Notes under the pieces: model-generated
Database searches by the model: none
The model's input: only the letters and a program-made list of their open reading frames with translations
What the model was told of the DNA's origin: nothing
Program-made: the position numbers and the translations under genes
Assembly (NCBI GenBank): GCA_963748295.1
Contig: CAVVIH010000008.1
Coordinates: 248,001 to 312,000, forward strand
Direction of reading: 5' to 3'
Length of the DNA: 64,000 nucleotides
From: CAVVIH01 sp963748295
GTDB taxonomy: Bacteria > Acidobacteriota > Vicinamibacteria > Vicinamibacterales > 2-12-FULL-66-21
Part shown: in pieces, positions 42,479 through 51,696 of the stretch
How the letters are laid out: each line of letters begins with the position of its first letter
Position numbering within the stretch: position 1 is the first letter of the stretch

Positions 42479-43522
42479 ATGATTCACGTTACCGACCCAA
42501 CGCGATTCCTGTCGGTTCTGGACTTTGGTCCGGCGGAACTGTCGGCGTGTCTGTCGCTTGCGGCCGAGCTGAAGGCGGCGCGCGCGGTGCGCCGCGCGCA
42601 CGAGCGTCCGCTCACCGGACAGCACGTCGCGCTGCTCTTCGAGAAGCCCTCGCTGCGGACGCGGTCCACCTTCCAGATCGCGGTTCGCGAGCTCGGCGGC
42701 GACGTCATCGAGCCGCCGCAGGACGTCGCGCTCGGCGGACGCGAGTCAATCGCCGACGTCGCCAGGAACCTGGAGCGGTGGGTCTCGATCGCCGTCGTCA
42801 GGACCTTCGCCCAGGCGCGGCTCGAGGAGTTCGCCAATGCGGCGCCGCGGCTGCGCGTGGTGAACGCGCTGACCGACGAGGAGCATCCGTGCCAGGCGCT
42901 GGCGGATGCGCTCACGCTCGTCGAGCGGTTCGGCGAGCTGAACGATCGCACCATCGCCTTCGTCGGCGACGGCAACAACGTCGCCAGGTCGCTGGCGCAG
43001 GCCGTCGTCATGCTCGGCGGCCACGTGCGTATTGCGTCTCCTGCGGGATACGAGCTGCCGCACGCGTCGGTGACGGAGATCCGCAGCTGCGCCGTCAACG
43101 GCGGAACGATCGAGGTCACGGATGACGCGGCGGAGGCCGCCGGCGGGGCCGATGCCGTCTACACGGACGTCTGGACCTCGATGGGCCAGGAGTCGGAAAC
43201 CGCGACGCGCCACCAGCTCTTCGCGCCCTATCAGGTGAACTCGACGCTGATGTCGCTCGCGGCTCCGGGCGCGCTGTTCATGCACTGCCTGCCCGCGCAT
43301 CGCGGCGACGAGGTCACCGACGAGGTGATCGATTCGCCGGCGTCGGTGGTCTTCGATCAGGCCGAGAACCGCCTGCACGCTCAGAAGGCGCTTCTGGCGA
43401 TGCTCGCCGGCGGGTGTGATACCCTTCGCAGCTTCATGCGCCAGGCCGTCATTCCCCGGTACGGCCCCCCCGACGTGTTTGCGATCCGCGAAGCGTCCGA
43501 TCCCGTTCCGGGCGCCGGGTGA
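42479..43522 (+). CDS. Ornithine carbamoyltransferase (C-terminus reads into the next gene)
   Basis: ArgF makes citrulline from ornithine and carbamoyl phosphate. It has FEKPSLRTRSTFQIAVRELG (the SxRTR carbamoyl phosphate site), DEEHPCQALADALTL, FVGDGNNVARSLA, TDVWTSMGQESE and LFMHCLPAHRGDEV. The natural C-terminus should lie near LLAMLAG (about 43410), where a TGA exists one frame over (43417-43419). As read, the frame continues in phase through the start of the next gene to 43522, giving 347 instead of about 311 residues. ATG 42479 has GAGG six bases upstream; ATG 42434 inside argJ is in frame but gives extra non-conserved residues. Confidence 0.92.
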   Translation: MIHVTDPTRFLSVLDFGPAELSACLSLAAELKAARAVRRAHERPLTGQHVALLFEKPSLRTRSTFQIAVRELGGDVIEPPQDVALGGRESIADVARNLERWVSIAVVRTFAQARLEEFANAAPRLRVVNALTDEEHPCQALADALTLVERFGELNDRTIAFVGDGNNVARSLAQAVVMLGGHVRIASPAGYELPHASVTEIRSCAVNGGTIEVTDDAAEAAGGADAVYTDVWTSMGQESETATRHQLFAPYQVNSTLMSLAAPGALFMHCLPAHRGDEVTDEVIDSPASVVFDQAENRLHAQKALLAMLAGGCDTLRSFMRQAVIPRYGPPDVFAIREASDPVPGAG

Positions 43523-44453
43523 CCTGCGCGTGCGCGTCAGGGCAGCCGGCGTCAACTACGCCGACATCCTCTCCAGACTAGGGTTGTATCCCGACGCGCC
43601 GAAGCCTCCGGTCGTCGTCGGCTACGAGATCGCGGGCTACGTCGACGCGGCGGGCGCCGGGGTTGCTGGCTTCGCTCCCGGCGATCGTATTGTCGCGCTC
43701 ACCAAATTCGGCGGCTACTCCGACGTCGTCGTCGTTCCGGCGGCGCATGCGTTCCGCGTGCCGGTGGATCTGAGCGACGCCGAAGCGGCGGCGATCCCGG
43801 TCAATTACCTGACCGCAGCACTGGCGCTCTATCGGATGGCCGCGCTGAGCTCGGGCGAAACGGTGCTCATTCACAACGCCGGCGGCGGCGTCGGCATCGC
43901 CGCCGCGCAGCTCGCCCGGCTGCGGCGCGCCACGGTGATCGGCACGGCGTCGGCGTTCAAGCATGCGGCGCTGCGCAGCTTCGGCATCGAGCACGTGATC
44001 GATTATCACCACGCCGACGTTCCCGAGGAGGTGCGGCGAATCACGAAAGGACGCGGCGTCGACGTCATCCTCGATCCGATCGGCGGGCGCAGCTTCATGT
44101 CGAGCTATCGCCTGCTCGCGCCGCTCGGCCGACTGATCGTCTTCGGACTGTCGTCAGCGGTCAGCGGAGAACAGCGCAACCTGTGGAGCGCGTTTCGGGC
44201 GTGGATGTCGACACCGCGATTCGACCCGATGTCGCTCATCAACCGCAATCGCGGGGTATTCGGCCTGCATCTCGGCCACCTGTGGGAAGAGCAGCGTCAG
44301 CTGGCGCCGCTCATGACGATGATTCTCAGCGAGATCGCCGCCGAGAGACTCAAACCGGTTGTCGCAAAGACGTTCCCGCTCGAACGTGTCGCCGACGCCC
44401 ACCGCTTCATTCAGAAACGCCTGAACATCGGCAAAGTGGTGCTCACGACATAA
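43436..44453 (+). CDS. Zinc-type alcohol dehydrogenase / quinone oxidoreductase-like protein (one frame break)
   Basis: This medium-chain dehydrogenase/reductase is close to the VAT1/quinone oxidoreductase group and uses NADPH. The start MRQAVIPRYGPPDVFAIREA is in the argF frame. The frame breaks near 43515 (one extra T): PGAG continues as DLRVRVRAAGVNYADILSRL in the frame that runs to 44453. Other motifs are PVVVGYEIAGYVDAAGAGV, ETVLIHNAGGGVGIAAAQLA (cofactor loop) and GRGVDVILDPIGG. There are no zinc-ligand cysteines, so it is a zinc-free member. TACCCT (43420-43425), preceded by TGA, might be an extended -10. Corrected length is about 338 residues. Confidence 0.8.
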
Positions 44454-44543
44454 CTCCCAAAAAAGCCCAACTCCCAACTCCCAACGACACGGAGCTTTTG
44501 GGAGTCGGTTTTTTGGGAGTTGGTTTTTTTGAGTTGTGAGTTA
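44452..44543. terminator. Heptamer repeat forming a bidirectional terminator
   Basis: AACTCCCAAAAAA (44452-44464) is perfectly complementary to TTTTTTGGGAGTT (44509-44521), with further CAACTCC units inside and a T-run at 44524-44530. It separates two convergent genes and overlaps the final stop codons on both sides. Confidence 0.7.
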
Positions 44544-46791
44544 TCTACCTCCGCCGTCGGTGGTGATCTTCGCTCCCCCGCCGATGAAGCGCTGCAGGAA
44601 CGCGTCCATCCGATCGAAGGTGTAGATCCACCGGCTGTAGAGCAGCGAGTCGTGCACGTCGTCGGGGAACACGATCAGCTCGTGGTAGACGTCGTGCGCG
44701 CGGAGGAGCTGCACGAGGCCGGTCGTCTGCGAGAACGCGACGTTGCGGTCGTCGTCTCCGTGCACGAGCAGCACCGGCGACTTCCACTTCTCGATCGCGC
44801 CGATCGCGGAGGACTGGAACGAGACATTTTCTGGATCGATCGAGTTCCCCCACAGGTGTACGCCCGCCAGGTCGACGCCGACTTTGAAGATGTCGGAATT
44901 GCGTGCGAGCGCCTGCGCGGTCAGGACGCCGCCATACGACAGGCCCCAGATTCCGATGCGTGCGGGATCGACATCCGGCCGGGTCTGCAGATACTTGCCT
45001 GCCGCGAGCACGTCGCGATACTCGGCGTTGCCTCGTCCGCCCGTATTCGGCGCGGTGCGGAACGAACGGCCGTAGCCGATGCCGCTGCGGTAGTTGACCG
45101 ACATCACCACATAGCCCTTGCTCGCCAGCCACTGATTCACGCCATACGCGAGGTGGTAGAAGTGGCGGTAGTGATAGCCGAGCAGCATCTGCCGCACGGG
45201 GCCGCCGTGCACGAAGATCACCGCCGGCCGCTTGTCGCCCGGACGAAGGTTCGCGGGCACGAACACCTGGTTGTTGAACTTGACGCCATCCTCGGCGGTG
45301 AGCGTGACGTTCTCGGGGATCACGTGTTCGGCTGCGGGGAACGAAGCGGTCAACTTTGGAAAGAGCACTTTCACCGGGCCGCCGGCGGCGGCTACCACGC
45401 CGACCGATTGCGGGCGACGGGCGGCGGCAGTGAGGAGCGCGACGTGCTTTCCTGACGCGAGCGCCGCCGGATACGTCTCGATCTCCTGGCCCGTCGTGAT
45501 CTGCACGGCGTCGCCGCCGCTGGTCGGCACGCGCCAGACATGGCGGCGATCGATGTCGCCGGCGTTGGTGCAGTAATAAAGTGTCTTGCCGTCGCTCGAG
45601 AGCGCGACGTTCTCGACCATGCCGTCGCCGGGGGTCAGCGTCAGCGGATCGGTGGTGCCGCCGCTCGCGCTGACCGAGTAGTACCGGATCCACTCTTCCG
45701 GCTCGGCCGAGAACATCAGGTGCGTCCCGGCCCACTCGATCCCGTTCACGCGAGAGAACGTCTGGTCGTCCGGCTTGTTGTGCCACACTTCGCGGGCTTC
45801 GCCGGTTGCGACGTCGGCGACCCAGAACGACAGCGTGTAACCGCCTTTGAACGTCGCGCGCGTCAGGCCTGGAATCCTCGACTGCGGCTCGTCCGCTTCC
45901 CCGCCGCGGCCACCGCGTCCCTGTCCGCCGCGGCCCTGTCCACCGCGCCCCTGCCCTCTGCCCGCCGCAGGTCCGGCCGGGTTACCGACACCGGCCGCGC
46001 CCGTCTGCGTCTGCTGGCCGAATGGCGTTCCTGGACGACGGATGAACGCGATCTGCTTGCCGTCGGACGACCACGTGGGGCTGGTGTCGAAGTCGACGCT
46101 TGGAGAAATGTAGGAGATCGAACGCTTCACCGTGTCGTAGACCGCGATGAAACCGTGATCGTTGCGGTTGCTCACGAACGCGAACTTCCTGCCGTCCGGC
46201 GACCACGTTGGATCGCTGTTGCTGCCCCACGCCTGGACGTAAGGCTTCTCCCCCTTGTCGACGTCGGACGTTGCGGGTGCGGCGCTGACCCGGTAGCGGA
46301 TAAATCTGGCCGTCACGGGCAAAGAGGACGGCGCTGCCATCAGGCGAGAGAACCGGACTGCCGCCGACCCCGAGCTTGAACGGCGCGCCGCCGGCGGTGC
46401 GGGCGGCCCAGATAGTGCGCTCCGCGCCCCGCGGATCGCTGGTCGGATTGGCGACCCAGCCGTCGCGGTTCGGCGCGTGCCCGCGGACGAATACGACAAC
46501 CGCTCCGTCGCGGGAGATCCTGAGGTCCGTCAAATCCACGCCGTCGTCCTGCAGGTTTCGCGTGACTTTGACGGGCGTGAACGCCGGCGCGACGGCGGTG
46601 TAGACATTGCGCCGTCCGCTCTGGTACGCGACCCAGGCGATGCGATCCGCGGCGTGCGCCGACACCAGTTCGAACGGATACGCGGGCGCGAGGAAATCGT
46701 CCACCGTCGGCCGTCGCTGTGCGACAACCGCGGATGAAATCACGAGCGCTGCGGCGAAGGCGGCGGTTACGGTTCTGGCATGTCGGAGCAT
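44541..46791 (-). CDS. Exported S9-family peptidase (prolyl oligopeptidase type), one frame break
   Basis: This is a serine peptidase of about 750 residues with an N-terminal beta-propeller and a C-terminal alpha/beta-hydrolase domain. A signal peptide (TVTAAFAAALVISSAVVAQ) follows MLRHAR. The frame breaks near 46300: FARDGQIY resumes as RYRVSAAPATSDVDKGEKP one frame over. Propeller strands include SDPTWSPDGRKFAFVSNRND and TWSSDGKQIAFIRRPG, with a Gly/Arg-rich insert (RGQGRGGQGRGGQGRGGRGG). Catalytic elements are the nucleophile in GIWGLSYGGVLTAQ, the Asp in VHGDDDRNVAF and the His in DDVHDSLLYSRW. It faces the S9 gene at 46885 across 93 bases. Confidence 0.85.
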
Positions 46792-46884
46792 TGCGTTCGA
46801 CCTCCGTCTGGCGACGCCGGGGAGTCTACAACGTTTCTTTGCGTTTTCGGGCGGCGGTTGGTAAGGTTCCGCGCGGAGAGGCCT

Positions 46885-48888
46885 ATGCGCATTGCTTTTC
46901 TTGTCCCCGCGGCGGTCGTTGCCATGGCCGGACTGCATGCGGCCGAGACGCAGGTTCCCACCATCGACCAGCTCATCGAGCTGAAGCGGCCGGGCTCGGT
47001 GGCCATGTCGCCGGACGGGGCGCGCATCGCGTTCACCGTCACCGAAACGAACTGGGACGACAACGCGTACGAGACGGAAGTCTTCATGATGGATGCGCGC
47101 GGAACCGAGCCGGTTCAGCTCACCCGCGCGCGCAAATCCAGCAGCTCGCCCGCCTGGTCTCCGGATGGCCGCTGGCTCGCCTTCATCTCGGACCGCTCCG
47201 ACAAGCGGCAGCTCTACGTGATCAGCCCGCACGGCGGCGAAGCGGGAGCGCTCACCAACGTCGAAGATGGCGTCGGCAGCTTCGAGTGGGCGCCCGACGG
47301 CAAATCGATCGCGTTCACGATGACGGATCCCAAGACCGACAAGCTGAAGGATCGCGACAAACGATACGGCGAGTTCGAGGTGGTCGACGCCGATCACCGG
47401 ATGACCCACCTGCATCTCCTCTATCTCGACGCGAACGCCGGAGCGACCGGCAAGATTCGCCGGCTGACGAGCGGCGACTTCACGATCGGCAACTTCAGAT
47501 GGGCTCCGGACGGCCAGCAGATCGCCTTCGAGCACCGGAAGAATTCTGACGCGGCGAGCCTCGGATCCGCGGACATCTCGATCCTGACGCTGAGCGACGG
47601 CAGCGTCCGCCCGCTCGTCACGCAGGAAGGACCGGACACGAACCCGCAGTGGTCGCCCGATGGAAAGCAGGTCGCGTTTCAAAGCGCGATGGCGAATCCC
47701 TGGTATTTCTATTCGAACACGCGCATCGCGGTCGTGCCGGCCGCGGGTGGAACGCCTCGCTCGATCAGCGAACGATTCGACGAGCAGCCGGGTCTGGTCG
47801 GCTGGGCGCCCGCCGGGATCCTCTTTTCGGGCCTCCAGCGCACGACGTCCCGGCTCTACCGCCTCAATCCAGCAACGGGCGAGTTCGCGACACTGACGCC
47901 GGACAACACGGTCGTGCAGGCGGGCTTCAGCTTCACCCAGGATTACTCTTCGGCCGCGTTCATCGGCAGCGACGCCAAACACTTCCCCGAGGTATGGGTC
48001 GCGCCGGTGTCGACGATGCAGGGCCGCGAGCTGACGGCGTTCGGCAAGCAGATCAAGGACTGGAAGGTCGGAAACCGGGAAGTGATCTCGTGGAAGAGCA
48101 GCGACGGCGAGACGATCGAGGGCGTGCTGCACAAGCCGGCCGATTTCAAGCGCGGCACCCAGTATCCGCTGCTCGTCATCATTCACGGCGGCCCCACCGG
48201 GATCTCGCGGCCGACACGCGTGCAGCTCGGCGGCGTCTATCCAATCGAGCTCTGGCTCGCGAAAGGCGCGCTGATCCTCGAACCCAACTATCGCGGCAGC
48301 GCGGGATATGGCGGCAGGTTCCGGGCGCTGAACGTTCGCAACCTCGGCGTCGGCGACGCGTGGGACGTGCTCTCGGGCGTCGACCATCTGATCGACGAGG
48401 GCATCGTCGATCGAAACCGCATCGGCGTGATGGGGTGGAGCCAGGGCGGCTACATCTCCGCGTTTCTCGCCACGCACGAACGGCAGATCTTCAAGGCCAT
48501 CTCGGTTGGCGCTGGTATCTCCGACTGGATGACGTATTACGTGAACACCGACATCCACCCGTTCACCAGGCAGTACCTCAAGGCGACGCCGTGGGACGAT
48601 CCCGAGATCTACGCGCGCACGTCACCGATCACGAACATCAAGCGCGCCCGCACACCGACTTTGATTCAACACGGCGAGCTGGATCAGCGGGTGCCGATTC
48701 CGAACGCGTACGAGCTCTATCAGGGCCTGCAGGATCAGAACGTGCCCGTGAAGCTGATCGTCTACAAGGGTTTCGGTCACGGACTCAACAAGCCGAAGGC
48801 CGCGCGCGCCGCGATGGAACACAATCTCGAGTGGTTCGGCCAGTACGTTTTCGGCGAGCGCCCGCCCTCGACAAGCGCCAGCCGATGA
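46885..48888 (+). CDS. Exported S9-family peptidase (prolyl oligopeptidase type)
   Basis: This intact 667-residue serine peptidase releases di- or oligopeptides outside the cytoplasm. It has a signal peptide (MRIAFLVPAAVVAMAGLHAA). Propeller strands such as GSVAMSPDGARIAFTV, SSPAWSPDGRWLAFIS and TNPQWSPDGKQVAFQS precede the hydrolase domain (about 410-667). The catalytic triad is the Ser of MGWSQGGYISAF, the Asp of HGELDQRVPIPNA and the His of GFGHGLNKP. GGAGAGG lies just before ATG 46885. It is followed by two amidohydrolase genes that may act on the released products. Confidence 0.9.
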   Translation: MRIAFLVPAAVVAMAGLHAAETQVPTIDQLIELKRPGSVAMSPDGARIAFTVTETNWDDNAYETEVFMMDARGTEPVQLTRARKSSSSPAWSPDGRWLAFISDRSDKRQLYVISPHGGEAGALTNVEDGVGSFEWAPDGKSIAFTMTDPKTDKLKDRDKRYGEFEVVDADHRMTHLHLLYLDANAGATGKIRRLTSGDFTIGNFRWAPDGQQIAFEHRKNSDAASLGSADISILTLSDGSVRPLVTQEGPDTNPQWSPDGKQVAFQSAMANPWYFYSNTRIAVVPAAGGTPRSISERFDEQPGLVGWAPAGILFSGLQRTTSRLYRLNPATGEFATLTPDNTVVQAGFSFTQDYSSAAFIGSDAKHFPEVWVAPVSTMQGRELTAFGKQIKDWKVGNREVISWKSSDGETIEGVLHKPADFKRGTQYPLLVIIHGGPTGISRPTRVQLGGVYPIELWLAKGALILEPNYRGSAGYGGRFRALNVRNLGVGDAWDVLSGVDHLIDEGIVDRNRIGVMGWSQGGYISAFLATHERQIFKAISVGAGISDWMTYYVNTDIHPFTRQYLKATPWDDPEIYARTSPITNIKRARTPTLIQHGELDQRVPIPNAYELYQGLQDQNVPVKLIVYKGFGHGLNKPKAARAAMEHNLEWFGQYVFGERPPSTSASR

Positions 48889-48930
48889 AATAAATTTCTC
48901 TCCGCTATTCGAACAAACCTGGAGGTTTTC

Positions 48931-51678
48931 GTGATTCGCCGACATCTCTCGTCCCGCCTGCCCTATGTTGCGGCGCTCGGCGCAGTGCTGTTTCTCGCGC
49001 CCACGGGCGGAACCCGTGTCGCCGGCCAGGCCGGCGCGGCACAATCCAGGGTTGTCGCACTGAGGGGCGCCACGATCCTGACGGTCACGAAGGGGACGAT
49101 CCCGAAAGGCACGATCGTGCTGCGCGACGGCAAGATCGCCGCGGTCGGCGCCAACGTGGACATCCCGGCCGGCGCCGAGGTGATCGACGCGTCGGGCAAG
49201 TTCATCTCGCCCGGCATCATCGACGCGCACTCCCACATCGCGAACGACGCGATCAACGAGGGCGGCACGACGGTCAGCTCGATGACGGGGATGGAGGATG
49301 TTCTCGATCCGACCGACGTCAACATCTATCGCGACCTCGCCGGCGGCCTGACGACCGCGAACGTGCTGCATGGGAGCGCGAACCCGATCGGCGGGAAGAA
49401 CGCGGTGATCAAGCTGCGCTGGGGCAAGACGCACGCGGAAGAGCTGCTCTTCCAGGGTGCGATGCCCGGTATCAAGTTCGCGCTCGGCGAGAACCCGAAG
49501 GACATGACCCAGCCCGGCGGCGGCCAGACCGGCCCGCGGCGTTATCCCGCGACGCGCATGGGCGTCGAGTTCGTCATCCGCGACGCGTTCACGCGCGCGA
49601 AGGGCTACCAGAAGGCGTGGCGCGATTATGAGAAGAAGAAAGCGGCTGGTCAGGACGTCGTGCCGCCGCGCCGCGACCTGCAGCTCGAGCCGCTGGTGGA
49701 GATTCTCGAGGGCAAGCGGCTGGTTCATGCCCACTGCTACCGCGCCGACGAAATCCTGATGCTGATCCGCCTGGCGGAAGAGATGGGATTCAAGATCGCG
49801 ACCTTCCAGCACGTGCTCGAGGGCTACAAGGTGGCAAAGGAAATCGCGGCGCACGGCGCCGGCGCCTCGACGTTCTCGGACTGGTGGGCATACAAGGTCG
49901 AAGCGCAGGACGCGATCCCGCACAACGCCGCGATCATGGTCCGCAAGGGCGTGCTGGTGTCGGTGAACTCGGACAGCGCCGAGCATGCGCGCCGCCTGAA
50001 CACGGAAGCCGCGAAGAGCGTCAAGTGGGGCGGGCTCAGCGATGACGAGGCGCTCGCGCTCGTCACGATCAATCCGGCGAAGCAGCTGCGAATCGACGGC
50101 AAGGTCGGATCGATCGAAGTCGGCAAGGATGCCGACCTCGCGGTCTGGACGCATCACCCGCTCAGCAGCTACGCGATCGTCGACAAGACCATCATCGACG
50201 GCATCGTTTACTACGACAGGCTGACCGAGGAGCGCAAGCTCACCGAGCTGCGCAAGGAGAAGTCCGATCTCGCGGCGGCGGAGCGGGCGGCGGCGAGACC
50301 GCCGACGGCCGCGCCCGAGCAGCCGAAGGCCGAGGAATCCAGGCCGAACGGCAACGGATCGACACAGACGACCAACGGCTCAAACGGCGCGACGCAATCC
50401 GCCAGCGCCACACAATCCACCGGCACCTCGGGGTCGACTCAGGCGCGCGGCGGAGCGCCGGTGCCCGTGATTGCCATCACCAACGCCACGATTCATCCGG
50501 TCACCAGCGCATCGATCGAGCGCGGCACGATCGTCCTGCGCGGCGGCAAGATCGAGGCGATCGGCGCAAACGTCCAGGTGCCGTCCGGCGCGAAGGTGAT
50601 CGACGCGAAGGGGTCGCACGTCTACCCCGGCTTCATCAATGCGCGGACGACGATCGGGTTGTCCGAACCGGGACCGCGCGGATTCGAGGACGTCGCCGAG
50701 ATGCTGGACCTCAACCCGCAGCTGCGGACGCACGTCGCGTATCAGGCCGCGAGCGACGCGATTCCGGTCGCGCGCGTCAACGGCATCACGACCGTGGGGG
50801 TCGCGCCGAGTGGCGGCCTGTTCGGCGGGCAGATGGCGGTCGTCAACCTCGATGGCTGGACCTGGGAAGACGCGACGCTCAAGCCGAACATCGGCATCAC
50901 GTTCAACTTCCCGGCGCTTGGCGGCGGCGGTGGGCGCGGCGGCGGCGGTGGCGGCGGACGCGGCGGCGGCCAGGGCGCCGACCGCAGCTACGAGGACGTG
51001 AAACGCGAACGCGACCGCCGGCTCGACGGCATCATCAGGTTGTTCGATCGCGCGCGGGCCTACTCCAAGGCGGGCGCCGACAAGACCGTGGACTGGACGC
51101 TCGAAGCGCTCGTGCCGGTCGTCGAACGCAAGATCCCGCTCGTCACCAGCGTCGCCCGCGCGCAGGACGTCCGCGACGCGATCGCGTTCGCCGAGCGCGC
51201 CAACGTCCGGCTCATCCTCAGCGGAGTGACGGACCCGGCCGTCGCGCCGCTGATCAAAGAGAAGAACGTACCGGTCATCCTGGGCAGCGTGCTCGGCCTT
51301 CCCGCGAGCGAGGATCTCTTCCATGCCGACATGTACCAGCTGGCCGGCCGCCTGGCGCAGGCTGGGGTGAAGCTGGCCTTCTCGACGGGCGATTACTCCA
51401 ACGTCCGGCTGCTGCCGTATCACGCGGCGATGTCGGTCGCCTGGGGCATGGATCGCAACGCGGCGATCAAGGCGCTGACGATCGACGCGGCCGAGATTCT
51501 CGGCGTCGCCGATCGGCTCGGCAGCCTCGAACCGGGCAAGGACGCCAACCTTTTCATCGCCAAAGGCGATCCGCTCGAGATTCGAACCGAGGTCACCCAC
51601 GTGATCATCGCGGGCCGTGACGTCGGCCTGGAGAACAAGCACCAGGCTCTTTACGAGAAGTACATCGCACGGCCATAG
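48931..51678 (+). CDS. Exported tandem amidohydrolase, two domains in one chain
   Basis: This 915-residue exported protein carries two amidohydrolase/imidazolonepropionase-like halves joined by a Thr/Ser/Asn/Gln-rich linker (about 465-505). The first half has a signal peptide, the strand GATILTVTKGTIPKGTIVL, the metal motif DAHSHIAND, later His residues in LVHAHCYRADE and ATFQHVLEGY, and Asp in SVNSDSAEHARR, so it looks active. The second half starts ITNATIHPVTSASIERGTIV but at the metal position reads GFINARTTIGLSEPG, without HxH, and carries a Gly-rich insert. It may be structural or bind only one metal. GTG 48931 follows GGAGG. The next gene is a further homologue, also without HxH. Confidence 0.85.
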   Translation: MIRRHLSSRLPYVAALGAVLFLAPTGGTRVAGQAGAAQSRVVALRGATILTVTKGTIPKGTIVLRDGKIAAVGANVDIPAGAEVIDASGKFISPGIIDAHSHIANDAINEGGTTVSSMTGMEDVLDPTDVNIYRDLAGGLTTANVLHGSANPIGGKNAVIKLRWGKTHAEELLFQGAMPGIKFALGENPKDMTQPGGGQTGPRRYPATRMGVEFVIRDAFTRAKGYQKAWRDYEKKKAAGQDVVPPRRDLQLEPLVEILEGKRLVHAHCYRADEILMLIRLAEEMGFKIATFQHVLEGYKVAKEIAAHGAGASTFSDWWAYKVEAQDAIPHNAAIMVRKGVLVSVNSDSAEHARRLNTEAAKSVKWGGLSDDEALALVTINPAKQLRIDGKVGSIEVGKDADLAVWTHHPLSSYAIVDKTIIDGIVYYDRLTEERKLTELRKEKSDLAAAERAAARPPTAAPEQPKAEESRPNGNGSTQTTNGSNGATQSASATQSTGTSGSTQARGGAPVPVIAITNATIHPVTSASIERGTIVLRGGKIEAIGANVQVPSGAKVIDAKGSHVYPGFINARTTIGLSEPGPRGFEDVAEMLDLNPQLRTHVAYQAASDAIPVARVNGITTVGVAPSGGLFGGQMAVVNLDGWTWEDATLKPNIGITFNFPALGGGGGRGGGGGGGRGGGQGADRSYEDVKRERDRRLDGIIRLFDRARAYSKAGADKTVDWTLEALVPVVERKIPLVTSVARAQDVRDAIAFAERANVRLILSGVTDPAVAPLIKEKNVPVILGSVLGLPASEDLFHADMYQLAGRLAQAGVKLAFSTGDYSNVRLLPYHAAMSVAWGMDRNAAIKALTIDAAEILGVADRLGSLEPGKDANLFIAKGDPLEIRTEVTHVIIAGRDVGLENKHQALYEKYIARP

Positions 51679-51696
51679 GCTGTTTTGGAGACACTG

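Noticed and set aside
45982..48558. 858-codon minus-strand frame opposite an S9 peptidase
   Set aside because: Only its last part (below about 46791) is the true N-terminus of the minus-strand S9 gene. The upstream portion is antisense to the intact peptidase at 46885-48888 and has no features.
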